From contig OY829326.1 of the NCBI GenBank assembly GCA_963691655.1, forward strand, positions 53,809,776 to 53,873,775: a DNA stretch of 64,000 nt. The letters run 5' to 3'. The notes below the pieces were generated by a model that did not search any database, was not told the origin of the DNA, and worked only from the letters and a program-made list of their open reading frames with translations. Position 1 is the first letter of the stretch, and each line of letters opens with the position of its first letter. The translations under genes and the position numbers were made by a program. This document shows, one piece after another, positions 33,400 to 45,404 of the stretch. This stretch comes from Toxonevra muliebris (taxonomy: Eukaryota; Arthropoda; Insecta; Diptera; Pallopteridae).

Positions 33400-34186
33400 A
33401 TCGCTCTTGCAAGCCACTAATAGGCAAGATTTCGGCTGCCCGAATATGTGAATTTGTCGACCTCTTCGAAGCTCGTGTCATCAACCTTGAAAAAGCAGCC
33501 ACCGTTCGATGATCGGACTTCTCATCTATACCGACTGATCGAAGCTTGGTTGGCTTTGAAGTTTTCTCAAAAGAACTAAGACTGGAACTGTCTGTTCGTC
33601 TTCACCATCACTGCAGTGTTTATCACGCATAGGTCCTAGCCATAAAAGAGGTAGCCGTTTACTTAAGTAAGCACGCCGTAACAAAAACTATTATAAATAT
33701 ATGTATACTCGAATAGCCAAGCGGCCATCAAGTTAATGAATTCGGTGGCTCTAAAATCAAAGGTTGCTCAGGACTGCCTGGCATTAGCACCATTTCCATT
33801 TTTAGGGTACGCCTTTTATGGGTTCCAGGGCATAAGAACATTGAAGGAAATTGTAGGGATGATGAGTTAACCAGATGGGGTACTAACGTTCTACTGTGTA
33901 CGGACAGAGGTCATATAGGTATACCTATTGCCATTTGTAAGCTAATGTTGAAGAATAGTGTTGTACAAGAGGACAATAGATCTTGAGTAAACGAATGTAC
34001 TCGTTCAACTATTAGGCCAATGTGGCCGGAACTTGATAGTAAAAAATCGAGAAAGCTGCGCAGCCTTTCGATAGAGGACATCTTTTGGATCGTGGCTTGC
34101 ACAACTGGTCACTGGCTATTTGCCAGGCATGCTCTCAGGCTAGGAGTATTATTTTATGAATACCGCAGAAGTTGCAGAAGTCCAGC
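33400..34186 (+). pseudogene. Non-LTR fragment: RNase H and C-terminal region
   Basis: The frames read YTD, a stop, SKLG (RNase H start) and EVFSKELRLELSVRLHHHCS with VLAIKEVAVYLSKHAV (RNase H core). At about 33805-33880 comes LLWVPGHKNIEGN, then DDELTRW, the late RNase H motif. At 34080-34180 follows TTGHWLFARHALRLGVLF and YRRSC, the start of the C-terminal zinc knuckle. Several stops and frame changes are present. The 3' part is cut where an inverted R1-type 3' end begins at 34188. It belongs with RNase H-bearing I or LOA-type elements. Confidence 0.7.
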
Positions 34187-34187
34187 C

Positions 34188-34310
34188 ACCATTTTTTTTA
34201 ACGAGGAGAAAAACATAAAAAGCTCATGCTAAAACCACCTCTCGTCCGTACTTATATTCCTCCCGGAACCACCGTTAGGTATTACGTCGAAAGAGGACGT
34301 AAGGAGCTCT
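34188..34310 (-). repeat. R1-type 3' end, inverted copy
   Basis: On the minus strand it reads ACGTAATACCTAACGGTGGT, GGGAGGAATATAAGTACGGA, GGTTTTAGCATGAGC and ends CTCCTCGTT plus poly-A. The poly-A end abuts the RNase H fragment, so the insertion cut off the 3' part of that element. Confidence 0.65.
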
Positions 34311-34679
34311 GAATTAGTATTTGATAGGTGAGTTTGGTTTGCAAGCTAATGTCATCAGAGCAAAGTCGCCGAGGTATTAAAATGAATGCTACGATTAGTT
34401 TAGAGAAATTAATACGTCTGTCTTGGACTCGAGTGGTTCCAAGATTTCGCGATTGTTTAGGACTCCAGTTGATTTATTGGCACAATGAAAACTCGTTATT
34501 TCGTGATCGCTGAGCAATGCGTTTGCGCGGGAGATTTTCTGAGGCTACTCATCTCAATGTTCGTCCAAAATATTTCTTTTTTAACCGTTTTTGGCAGAGT
34601 TTGTGGCCGAAACACTATATATTTAAATACAGAGTGGGCAAAAAGTGGCCAAAGCACTACACATATAAGTAAAGGGTGA

Positions 34680-35320
34680 GGAAAAAGTCCCTTCCGAGTT
34701 AAAAAACTAATACATTATTTATTTCTGAATATTTTTATTATTTGTTTTATACATTAAACATGGGAGATTCAAATATGAAACAATTTAACATTGCAGAGCG
34801 AAGGAAAATGGTTTCATTATTTTTGAAAACCGCCCTGAGAGTAATTGCCACCCAACATGCATAACGGCAAATCTTATGAAGTCCGCAAAGTTTCGACAGC
34901 TGCCACTATGTTGGTCAAGTTTGAGCGCTGAAACAGAAACAAGACGTCGCTCAAGAAAGTTGGCATAGCACGCGTGGCACGATTCGTCAGATTTTGAGAA
35001 AAGATCTGTTCTTATACCCTAATAAAATTCAGTTGGTCCAACAGCTCTATCCTGGCGACCTAGCAATAATTTTTTTTTAAAATTTAATCATAACCGACGA
35101 GACGCATTTCCATCTGAGTGGGTTTGTGAACAAGCAAAACTGCTGATTTTGGGGCACACAAATGGCTTAAGCAAGATGATCCTGTTTTTGTTGCAGATAT
35201 AATTTCCCAATCGCGTCATCTCAAAAAATGGCGACTTGAGATGGCTGCCGCGATCCTCTGATCTGAAGGATCCAGACTTTTTCTGTAGGGCTAAATAAAA
35301 GTTCTACATCGGAAACTAAA
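34680..35320 (+). pseudogene. Tc1/mariner-superfamily transposase relic (DUF4817-like group)
   Basis: A start-like ATGGGAGATTC at 34759 leads to MKQFNIAERRKMVSLFLK, like the N-terminal domain of a common insect transposase group. Further blocks in shifting frames read RGTIRQILRKDLFLYPNKIQ and LVQQL, ITDETHFHLSGFVNKQNC (the first catalytic Asp region) and LPRSSDLKDPDFF (around a later catalytic Asp). Many stops and deletions are present. Text near RSSDLKDPDFF also matches the relic at 39252-40220. The family is named from remembered conserved text. Confidence 0.6.
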
Positions 35321-35384
35321 AGAAAACATTCGAGGGGAAATAATAATGCGCAAATAATACCAGTCACTGCTTCTGCGGGAAGAG

Positions 35385-35935
35385 GGTTAGAATATTCCCG
35401 CGGTAAGGTATGCCTGTTGTAAGAGGCGACTAAAATATCCCACAGAGGTGGAGGGCGTGACTTAAATGTCTCAAAGCTTTATCCCATCCCGATGAATGGC
35501 GCGGCTTCAGTCTGCAACGAGAATATACCGTCACACCAGATTGACTGAAGCAACAAGGCGCAGACCGCGTTTATACGAAACGGTGCTTTATACTGAAATT
35601 AGACCACTCCTGCCAATAAAAAACTTGCTCCAGCCGCCTCTTCACCGCGCTGAAAGACCAATAGTTGCTGTCACGATTAATCGAAGTTAGTCGCTGGAAA
35701 GCAGTTTTAACGCGTGGAACGCAGAAACCAAGGTATCAGTGACTCTGCCCCACAGCGGACGGTAACAGACCAGACCGAAAAAAACAGACGAGTGAGCAGT
35801 AATGCTCTTGACGAAATATTTGACGGTGGTTCCGGAAGGAGCTTTCCGTCAGACGAGAGGGGAGATGTTTGACGGGTGAAAGTCTTGCGCTGGCTTCGGC
35901 TTTCAATGCTTTTACTGCTCGTGAAAAAAAATAGA
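35385..35935 (+). mobile_element. Non-coding R1-associated repeat, second copy
   Basis: It matches 8420-9045: head TTCCCGCGGTAAGGTATGCC, GAGGTGGAGGGCGTGACTT, CCGCGTTTATACGAAACG, TTAACGCGTGGAACGCAG, TGACGGTGGTTCCGGAAGGA, and a 3' end TGCTTTTACTGCTCGT with poly-A. It lacks the internal doubling seen in the first copy, so it is the better guide to the original layout. Confidence 0.65.
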
Positions 35936-38524
35936 AAAAAAGCACTCAAAAAAGTGTTTGCAAAATGTAATGAAAAGAGCCGATGCGTGCGTAAATTTTA
36001 ATGATGGATATTGAATCGATAAGATTTTTTACACCTAAAGTAAAAAAAAAAAAAAATACATGAGCTTAAATTTGTACCACTTCGTTTGAAAATTGTTAAC
36101 AGAGAATTTTTGCCAACCCTGTAATTGCAGATATCTGTTGACGAGGTTGCGATGTTCGGTTTGCAACGTGCCAAGTTTCAGATCCACATAGAAGCGTTTA
36201 TTTTTCGAATGCCCTAATCCTGTTACTGAGTTTTTGGTTGGTGGATATTTGTGGATTCCACCAAATGGGCTGGGATCTGCCAAAACTCGCTTTGCCGTGA
36301 CGATTTGATGTATCGCCAGGTGTGCCTTCGTCTGTAGAGTGTTATGCTATGATGCGTAGCGTGTTTGCTTGATCTAAGCGGGTTACGGTGATAATATCCC
36401 ACTTGTTCTATGGATTAGGAAAGTTTAATAATTTCTTCTAATTTTTTTTTTTTAGTGTATTCACAGACATTGAACTATGTGCGGCAATAAATGCCAAAAA
36501 TGGAGCAAACCAAATAGTTGGAAGAAATTTGCTATTGCCATTATTAGTTAAATAAAATTGTTTCTTGGTTTCTTTGTTCAAAATTTTCACATACATCTAC
36601 GAGTACATGCGATACACATACATACTACAATATACATGAAAGAACAATATTTACAAAGTTTTTGGCGCAGCATGTGTTCATTCTAAAGAAAGCCCAAACA
36701 AGAAAAGTTCAATACCCAAGCGAGTAATTCCCGCATTTTTCTTCTTCCCAAAAAAAAAAAAAAATAACTAAGAATAGAAAAAAAAAAGAATATAAATTTA
36801 TATTTTCTTACACTCAAATGTTAATGAAATATTTATAAGTATTTAACAGCAGCAGCAGCAATTTGAACAGAAAACAAAAGTCACACTCAATTTAATCGCG
36901 TATAAATACAACATGCACGCGTATATATACGCAGAATTTGGGAAACACACACACACGCATAGACACATTTACCACAATTTAAACGTCATTTATGGTACAG
37001 CTTTTGGTAAGTAAGTATAATTTTATTGCCAAATGGAATAGATGAGAGTAAGCGCAGAAGAAGTACGAGGGCATGGTGCATATGGCATACTATTGTGAAT
37101 GGGCTCCAAATATCCCACTGTGCAATTGGGCGCGTGTATTTCACTAAACTGTGAAAATGTGTATAGTGTCAGTTTGATTGCTTGCTGTGTGTAAATTCTT
37201 AGCGTATTGTATTTTCAAAATGAATAGAACTATGTGAGTGAGTGCGGCAGCGGCCTTTATGTACATACATACACATATAAATATGTTTGTGGCATATTGC
37301 ACGATTTGTTTATTGCCACATTTCGGGGGGCTCAAGTGGATATCATTCATTGGGGCACTTTGTTGCAATGTGATGATGGAATTATTTGCAGTTGAAGTCG
37401 TTTTTTGTTGTTGTTCGCTTTTGTTGTTGTTAATATACATACAACAACAAGAGCAAATGGAGAGAAGAAGCTTATATTTTGTTATTCAATGCCATAGATT
37501 TTTTTTTTTTAAATTTTTTGATTGGTTGCAGACTTTTGCTTTGAATGAATAAGGAAAGAGGGGATTTGATTCTATAGTCATTCAGAGTCAAACAAGTGTA
37601 ACTTGTGAAGTGTGAAATGTCAGAATTGTTAATACAAAATTACATTCAAAAAAAATTATGTAATGAAGCAAGATTTTTCCTAATTCTCAAAAATATTACA
37701 AAAAAAAAAAAATATTTTCCCCTTTTTATTATAATTTTGCTGTCGCTGCTATTGTAATCATTTTTAATTGCACTTCCTCTGGTTTGTGCCATATATTCTT
37801 CGTTTTCTACATCTCACCATCTCCCTCTCTCGGTCTCTCCTTCCCTCTCCCCTCTCGGTTTCTCCTTCCCTCTCTTTTGCTTTCTCTCACAGCAAAGTGC
37901 ATAAATCCTTTTAACAGCCTTCAACAGCATACAAAAATAGAATAACAAAAAAAAAAAAAACAGAAATCCTACTCTCTTCTTCCTTTCACTTCGAAATTCC
38001 CTCCTTAGCCTTTGCATTTGTTGTTTTTATTACATTGTATGCAAGTCACGTTTTACGCCCGGAATCAACAACAGAATCAAAGCGGCATCATTGTCAAACA
38101 TTGTGTGCTTCATTTCGCTGCTGCTGCTGCTGTTAGCTCTTGTCTTTGTTGTTGTTGCCGTTCCCCGTAATTCCTTCGTATCAAACTCCTACATAATTCT
38201 ACGCTGCTGGTGTTTACATTTTAAATATCCTAGTAGGAAAGTTATTGGATCTTACTGGAGTTTAAAGGACTTATTAAAATTGTTTCTTAATATCGGTGAT
38301 TAAAAAGAAAAATAGCCTAACTCGACTTATGATGCAAAATATTTTTATCACATATTTTAGATTATAAATATTAAACTGGTGTGAGTTTTTTAAATAATTT
38401 TCGGAATTATATATAATTTCAGGGATGGTCTTTGATTTGAACATAGAGTCTTTTAAAACTATAATATTTCAATTCAAAGCTATTACGGCTGATAAGAAAA
38501 TAAACTTAAGTTACAATTCCTTTT
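35936..38524. other. AT-rich non-coding stretch
   Basis: No gene recognised over 2.6 kb. It includes an AGC triplet run near 36848-36860, a CA run near 36946-36956, TTG and TGC runs near 37400-37435 and 38119-38135, and CTCCCT-type pyrimidine tracts near 37820-37875. Confidence 0.55.
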
Positions 38525-38664
38525 TACAAAATAAATTTAATTTAATTAAAAAATTCACCAAGAACACGCTCCTTTCAAACACGAACTACACGTGTACAAA
38601 ATAAATTTAATTTAATTAAAAAATTCACCAAGAACACGCTCCTTTCAAACACGAACTACACGTG
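38525..38664. repeat. Exact 70-bp tandem duplication
   Basis: The block 38525-38594 is repeated without a change at 38595-38664. Each unit ends in ACACGAACTACACGTG, with the palindrome TACACGTGTA at the junction. The identity implies a recent duplication or an assembly artefact. The same ACACGAAC..ACACGTGTA text forms the hairpin at 43701-43799. Confidence 0.9.
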
Positions 38665-39021
38665 TAGTTAGCCGGTACAGGTTTTTAAAAGTTCATGCAC
38701 CAGTTGTGAACCTTAAGAGTTAAGTAATAAATATTTTTAAATACGCACACGAACATCAGTAAGCATCTTTCAAATCTATGTTACTTATTTGTGCTATTAT
38801 TGTTCTTTAAGTTGACCCTATGACCCTTTTGTTAACTTTAATTTTTTTAAATTTGAAAATTTGTTAATTACATATGTACTGTTTTTATGACTAGCGTTTT
38901 TTTGCTAAGATTAAAAATCTTGTAACGCTAGGATTAACTAGAATCAAATAAATAAATTTCCAGATTAAAATCGTGCAAATACACGAACTTTTATCTACGC
39001 GCACTATTCCTACTATTAATG
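38665..39021. other. Non-coding stretch
   Basis: No gene recognised. Two short ACACGAAC motifs (38746 and 38982) echo the neighbouring duplication. Confidence 0.4.
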
Positions 39022-39195
39022 CACAACGGCCTATGGAGAGCCCAAATCGAGTTTTTCGTTTTCATTCACGTTGTGTGAGTTATATTTATACATGAATGGA
39101 AGGGACTACACTTTTATGCCGAATCCGAACCGCGACAAAACCCAAGCACCCTGCGTATCATTCCAGTACAGTAACCACTAGGCTACAGCGAACAC
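39022..39195 (-). mobile_element. tRNA-derived SINE (family 2)
   Basis: The minus-strand head (GTAGCCTAGTGGTTACTG at about 39185-39168) is followed by a damaged B-box. The tail TTGTGTGAGTTATATTTATA with TGAATGGAAGGGA is nearly the same as in the copy at 25443-25665. Confidence 0.65.
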
Positions 39196-39251
39196 GTACT
39201 AGCTACGTGTAGTACATTCAATACTTTTATATTTTAAAAATAATATCATTC

Positions 39252-40200
39252 AAATGGCTTCCGCGGCTTCGTTGACAGACTCCATTCGAAAGGTCCAATT
39301 TTGTACGACTCTGTTGTATAAGTCGGACTGGATCTCAGCGAATGATTTTGTTCTCCAGTTGGTCAATTGTTGTTAGTTTGTGAACATAAGCCATTGACTT
39401 AACGTAACCTCAGAGAAAAAAGTCTAAGGGCGTTTAATCACACGATCTTGGCGACCACTCCATATCACCTTTTCTGGAAATATCGCGTTCTGGAAACTTT
39501 TCTTGCAACAACTGCAATGTAACGACCGTTGTGTGACACGTTGATCATCTTGTTGAAATCACATGCTGTTCTATCTAGGTCTATGTCATCCAATTGAGGC
39601 CACAAAAAGTCATATAATGACGCCATTGACAGTCATCGTTTGGCCATTCTCGTTTCGGAAAATGTATGGCCTAATGACGCCGCTTGACCAAAATTCACAC
39701 CAAACAGTAAGTTTACCCGGATACAATGGAGATTCTTGATACTGAAGTCGGCCAAATGCGGCAATTTTGATTGTTCACAAAGCTGTTCAACCAAAAATGT
39801 GCTTTATCTCTGAAGATGATCTTTTCGCCAAATTTGGATCCGTTTCGAACTGCTACAGAGCTTAGTCAACGAACGTACGACGAGTTTAGTGGTCTTGGGT
39901 CTGTGACAATTGAATTTGATACGGATGCATGCCAAAGTCTTTCCGCAAAATTCGCCAAATTGAGCTCAAAGAAAGACCAGCTTCTTGTGCATGATCGAGA
40001 GGTTAAGATCTTGAGCCACAATTTCAGCAACAGCTGCAATAATCGAGCTTGACCGCGCAATCACGCCAGCGTCGTACAGGGACTCGATCGACAACTGAAC
40101 CGCTTTACTGGAATTTCGTGATAATTTGTTCAGTTGATGGCCCTGTTGGACGTTCACTTCGAACGTAGATATTTTGTAATTCGCCAAAAGTTTGAATGAT
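39252..40200 (-). pseudogene. Transposase relic of the DUF4817-like group
   Basis: Read on the minus strand from the right, SSSIIAAVAEIVAQDLNLSI (about 40075-40015) resembles the linker after the DNA-binding domain. HFWLNSFVNNQNCRIW follows near 39790, the region after the first catalytic Asp. Later GDMEWSPRSCDLTPLDFF and GYVKSMAYVHKLTTIDQLEN (about 39480-39350) give the block around the final catalytic residue, and QRSRGSHLND ends it near 39252. Stops and frameshifts are frequent. The gene is of roughly complete length, but the central catalytic block is poorly kept. Confidence 0.65.
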
Positions 40201-40500
40201 TTAGTTCTCCAGTTGGTCAATTGATGTTAGTTTGTTGACATGAACCACTGACTTAACGTAGCTTCAAAGAAAAAAGTCTAAGGGCGTTAAATCACACGAT
40301 GTTGGCGACCATTTCATATCACCTCTTCTGGAAATAACAACTCCAATGTAACCATCTTCATCCAGTTGAGGCTATAAAAATTCAAATATCTTGTCGCGAT
40401 TTCGTTAGCCATTGATAGTCACCGTTTTGCCATTTTCGTTTCTGAAAATGTATGGCCCAATAACGCCGCCTGACCTAAATTCAAGACAAAGGTTTCAATT
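40201..40500 (-). pseudogene. Second, partial copy of the same transposase
   Basis: The segment closely repeats 39345-39700, including the plus-strand texts TTCTCCAGTTGGTCAATTG and AAAAAAGTCTAAGGGCGTT. It therefore carries the late transposase part a second time, placed upstream (minus-strand sense) of the fuller relic. It has one deletion relative to it (around 40340). It is either a second insertion or a partial duplication. Confidence 0.6.
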
Positions 40501-43500
40501 TGAAAACCAATAATCAACTCCTCCGTATAGTATTGGGTTTTCCTCTTCCTGTGATATGTGGCCAAGCACTGCAATTCTTACGTATCTTACAATATCCTCA
40601 AACAGAATTCGAAAACATTGATAAAAATGTAAACGAGAATTATTTACGTTTCCTTATTTTAAGCTATAACGAGAGGAGTCTCGACTTGCAAACCTCAAAT
40701 CTTCTCACGTCTTATAAGCACATAATATATGTTCCTTTTGCTGATATTTTTCAGAAAAGTTCGTCGAAACCTTCCCATAAAACTTTGAAAACTTATATGG
40801 TTGCAGAATAAATACGACCCTGATTTTTCTTGAAGCATTTTTAAAGGCAACTTAGAAACATTTGCGACTCAAAAAGTGTGAATAATATCTATGGTTTATA
40901 TAAAGAAAAAGCGCCTACGCTTTTCTACCTTAAACAAATACCAATGTCTTGAATACATTTCCAACTTGAAAACCTCAAATTTATATTATATTTGTTTATA
41001 TTTTTCAAAACGGATTAAGTTATTTTAAATTTTGAACTTTTACATGGTTGATGGGTGTTTCGGGTTACTCGACGTTCATTTTGATAGATAAACAAGTCTT
41101 AAACCACTTTTGAACCTCGAAGATTTCAAAGGAAATGTCCTCAGCTTTTTTTTTTAACTAAACAAAAGTTTGGATAAAAATCTGTCGAAAACGTGTTGGA
41201 CAAAATTTTGTGAATGCAATTGATGATTAGTTACATGGATTCGAAACAGGGGCGGTTTAATCAAAATGTCAAAGTTCTGCCCCCTCCAACTCGCCAAGCT
41301 TGTGATCTGGTCGATTTCGTTCAAATTTAGTGTGGCAACTACTATCCAATAGGACTAAACTTTATGCAAGTTTGAACTCGATCGATTTTAAAAGTGGGTT
41401 CCCTTGAGATCAAATCCTCCTTATTTGTAAATGAAAAATGTTCATCAATTGTTAAGACATCGAAACATAGTATGTACTCCCCTCTCGAAAACATTTCCTA
41501 CTGGGCTTAAATGTACAATCTCTCGTTTGCCGTACAGCACGCACGCATACACTAAAGTGACATCACACTGTTTGTCAACACAAAATTGTGAAAATCCTTT
41601 TAAAGGATTTTGTTTCATTTTTTTTTTTTTTGCCCAGTTTTTAATACAAATACACGTTTTCAGCGCACTTTACCCTCAAAACTTCCAATTTACTGAGGAA
41701 TTTTTTTTTGCTCAGCATGCAGGGAAGAGAATAAGTTTAAAATGAAAACAGCCGACAAAGGTTCGTGCTTGGAAAATAATTTAAAAGCTCAAAAGGTGAA
41801 AGCAGGATTTGTTTTCCCTTGCTATGTATGTATTTAGTGCGTGTAAACACATATACATATAAACGTACTGTGCTGTACTTTTTTTTTGGGAAGCGGCGGC
41901 ATTAGGAAAAAAGTTTAACTCTCATGCCACATAATTTCGTCTCATTGTTTATTTAAAAAATTTATGAAAATTTGTTTTTGACAAAATTTATTTGCAATTT
42001 TGCGTTTTCAATTTTCTCTTTCAATAATCAATTATCAATAAATAAGCGCATCGCTTCTTTCCGTTCTCTGGCTACGTTGTTTAGGCCCCACATTAGGCGC
42101 CATACAATTTGCTCTTCATTCTATACACTTAACATAGTATATAAATATGTATTTTTATTTGTATGTATGTCTTTGGTTAATAGCATTTTAAGCACATTTA
42201 CTGTCATCGTTGAGCATTTGATGTGTTGTTGTCATACTCAACGGCAGCAACACCAGTAGCAACACCACCTTCAGCATCAGTAGCAGTTGTGTAGCAGCAT
42301 CGTCGCCGCTTTTCTTCTAACTAAACATTCTTCTTAACGGCTTGTGCAATTTTCTTTTATCCTTTATCCTTGGTTGCGTTTCGGCACTTTCTTTTACTTT
42401 TTGCAAATTACGTTTTTATTTTTATTTTATTTTCTTCTTGCTTCGCAAAAAGAAAGAAAATGAAGCATTTTTATGCCCTCAGGCATTGCTCGCTTGCTTA
42501 CTTAGTTTGCCTTGTATTTTTTTTTCTTTTTTTTTTTTGCATGTTGGCAACGTGAATTTGTTGTTTGCTTTGCACTGAAGCGGCATGTTAATAGCTTTCT
42601 TGGCGTTTGAAATCGCACAGGAAGGATATACTTGTATTTGTATGTGTATGTTGGAATGTGTGCGTGTGAGCACGGTGGCAAATGGGAAACGTGTCTGCAA
42701 GTGGTAAATGCGGCAGGATGACGAAATATGCACAGATGAGCGGACGGACGGACGGGCAAACGGAAGGAACGTTGTACGGGAAATGATGGAAAACAGCAGC
42801 GTAATCACCTTTTGCAATTAATTTAAGTGGATTTAGTGCAATGGTTTTTGAATTTGTCTTTATGAATATTATTATCTTAGTGTGGTTGAGGAAATTGGTA
42901 ATCGGTTTTTTTTTCTGGGATGTGTTGGATGGAAAGGTAGTGAGCGAATAATGAGAATGCTTGTGAGAAAAGAAACGATTCAAGTTTGAGTGACTTCTTG
43001 TTGGGCAGCGGGAGTACAATCTGGATGGTTGACTTCAGGTACCGAGAGTGTTTATTAAGTCTTCCGAGTGATTACATTTAAGTATTAAAAAACTAAATTC
43101 GTGTGAAGAATTATTAAAAAGTGATATTAAACTATATACAACGATAAGTAATCGGTTTTCAAAATGAAAGAAATGTATTTATATTTTGAGACATGGTTAC
43201 TTGTCATCACCATTGGATCCAGAGATATCCGATGATGTGGATTTGATCTTTTGGGGAAGGGCTTATCCGAAAATCTTTTCGTAGGATCCACTAGATGATT
43301 CTTATACAAATTAAAAATCAATTGAAACATTTAATATTAAATGCAGAATTAAGTTTAAAAGCATTGAGCTTAAATTGTCCAGAGAAATTTGTGAGCCGAG
43401 CCAGAAGTCACAGAATTATGATTCAGCTGGAGAAGCTGAACTGTTACAAACTTCTTGATTATCGCATTTTAATTTAAAAAATACAAAAATTTAAAAGTTG

Positions 43501-43700
43501 AGTAGTTTAACTCTGGGTAACAAATTTCTGGGATGGAGAACTCATCGTCGAATAATTTTGTTTGGCCAGAGTTCGACTTGAAATCAGACACAATTGGAAT
43601 TCAACTAGTGAAAAATAATTCACAAGTAAAGCTTTAGTTTTTGAACGTGTTTGAACACAGACGTGCACACGAATATTCGAGTCCCATATAGTTTGGTTTT
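40501..43700. other. AT-rich non-coding stretch
   Basis: No gene recognised. An open frame at 40500-40811 (103 residues) has no family motif. Two loosely similar modules (GCAAACCTCAAATCTTCTC near 40688 and GAAAACCTCAAATTTATAT near 40967) hint at an old tandem repeat of about 280 bp. Microsatellite-like TATG and CAG runs lie near 41825 and 42240-42290. Confidence 0.5.
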
Positions 43701-43799
43701 AAAAACACGAACATGAACTACACGTGTATTTTAAACACGTGCAATTCGGAGAATATTTTCAGAACTTAAAATACACGTGTAGTTCGGGTTCGTGTTTTT
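43701..43799. repeat. Long hairpin with 33-bp arms
   Basis: The arms 43701-43733 and 43767-43799 match at 31 of 33 positions in inverted orientation, with a 33-nt spacer. Each arm holds CACGTG, itself palindromic. The arm text ACACGAAC..GAACTACACGTGTA also occurs in the 70-bp duplication at 38525-38664, so it is a dispersed short element. Confidence 0.85.
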
Positions 43800-44309
43800 G
43801 ATGAATATTATAAATGCATACGTGCTAATCGTGTGCAGGTGCATTCCAAAGCTCTATTCACAAGTTTATACATGCTCATATTTCGGTGAGTCAGGTATTA
43901 GTTTTGATGTTCGGGCACACTTTACTATTTTATGAGACCAATTTTTGTCAACGATAGTATGTCATAATTCTGAGCTATATATACCCGGGATGACCACAGA
44001 TTTTAAAGACAATTTACTAAAAACCCCCGAGAAGAAGGATACAAAGGGGAAGGGAAGAACTGTTGTAAAAATCTCAGTGGCCAAAGTTGTAAGACTTTAA
44101 ACAAATAAACTTACGCAACAATTTCAATCCGAACTCCGCTGTCACCTGGAACTTTCTACAAAAAAATATATGACTGAGCAAAATATATGACTGTGTCTTT
44201 GAAGCAATTAATCAGGATAGTGTCCTTTTTCAAAAAATCATTTACTTATAATCGGGAAAAAGCGATGTATTCTGAAAAATCGGCATCAGAAAATTCTGAG
44301 TGGGACAAT
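43800..44309. other. Non-coding stretch
   Basis: No gene recognised and no clear repeat, apart from weak echoes of the following minisatellite. Confidence 0.4.
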
Positions 44310-45395
44310 TTTGTATTTGTGAAGTTGAACTCAGTTCAGTTCTATATGCTGAACGAACTCGCAAATTATTGTGGAGAAGTACTTGAACTTGAGGTCAGTA
44401 AGTTTTATAATGGAAAAGTTGAATTGCCTCCAGTTCGCAATAGGAGAATTTTGGTTTTTTATCATAAAATTCTCCATTGAAGTAGTTGGCCCTAGTGGTG
44501 GAAGTTGAACTTAAATCAGAAAATTATTTATTGAGAAATTTTGCATTGGCGTTAAAAAATCCACAATTGGGGAAGTTGAATCCGGAGTCAGTAAATTCTC
44601 TATTGAGAAAGTTTAATTTGGAGTCAACAAAGTCTCCATTGAAGAAATTTGACTTGGAGTCTGTAAATTTTCTATTTGTGGAAATTAAACTTAGAATCAA
44701 TAATTTCTCTTTTACAAAAATTGAACTTGAATTGAAAATCAAAAAATGGGACGACCCAAAAGTCAGGCACTGCGATCTTTTGTTTCAAAGTCTCAAATTA
44801 TTAAAGAAAGAAAGGAATAAAGATAGATAAGAAATACCCTAGCTGGGTATTGAACCTGAATCCCAGAGACAAGAGTCTAGGACGTTGCCACTAGACAACC
44901 GAGGAGGTGGTTGGACCTACAGTTTAACGCTTGTTCGTAAAGGCAGTGTGGTAATTTGTAATCACTTGGTGGTTGTGTCATTGCCTACTCTGAGCTGTAC
45001 TTGTACTTTTTCTTATAATTATCATACACTTCATATCGATAGTGATTATAAAGTGGTTATGAGAATTAGTCACTAGACCAAGACGGGAATCGAACCCCCA
45101 AACTCCCGAGTGAAAGTCTACTGCACTACCCACTAGACTGTTGAGGTTGTCCATTAATCTTGGGGTCAGTAAATTTTCTATTGGAGAAAATTAAGTTGGA
45201 ACATATTTAAGATTGGATAAGATTATGTTGACTTGAAGCCAATAAATTTTCTATTGGAGAAGTTGAACTTGAAGTCAGTAAATTTTTTATAGGAAAAATT
45301 GTGTAGTTGAAAAATATAACCTTAAGTCAGTTATTTTTACATTAGAGAATTTCAACTTGGAGTTAGCAAATTTTTTATAGGCTTCGCCTATAGTG
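44310..45395. repeat. 36-bp minisatellite interrupted by SINE sequence
   Basis: Units of the type AAGTTGAACTTGGAGTCAGT plus AAATTTTCTATTGAGA recur with drift from about 44310 to 44745, again at 45155-45395, and faintly at 45895-45960. Because 36 bp is 12 codons, the plus strand gives a false peptide repeat such as KFDLESVNFLFV. The two main blocks are separated by the SINE sequence at 44820-45152, and the last by an R1-type fragment. Confidence 0.75.
44820..45152 (-). mobile_element. Chimeric tRNA-derived SINE: family 1 body joined to a second tRNA-like unit
   Basis: On the minus strand the 5' end at 45152 starts GGACAACCTCAACAGTCTAG and carries a B-box, GGGGGTTCGATTCCCGTC. The family 1 body follows to TTTAACGG...GTAGGTCCAAC. 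There it passes directly into CCTCCTCGGTTGTCTAGTGG (A-box-like) and ATTCAGGTTCAATACCCAGC (B-box-like), a second tRNA head, then an AT-rich tail. The normal family 1 3' end with TAACC is missing. It could be a dimeric SINE or one SINE inserted at the end of another. Confidence 0.65.
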
Positions 45396-45404
45396 ACTCG
45401 GAAT

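Noticed and set aside
40500..40811. 103-residue open frame as a host gene
   Set aside because: No motif recognised and no promoter or splice context; the frame lies beside transposon relics.
44486..44830. Plus-strand 114-residue frame with 12-residue repeats as a gene
   Set aside because: It follows the 36-bp minisatellite period, and the same DNA repeat continues outside the frame.
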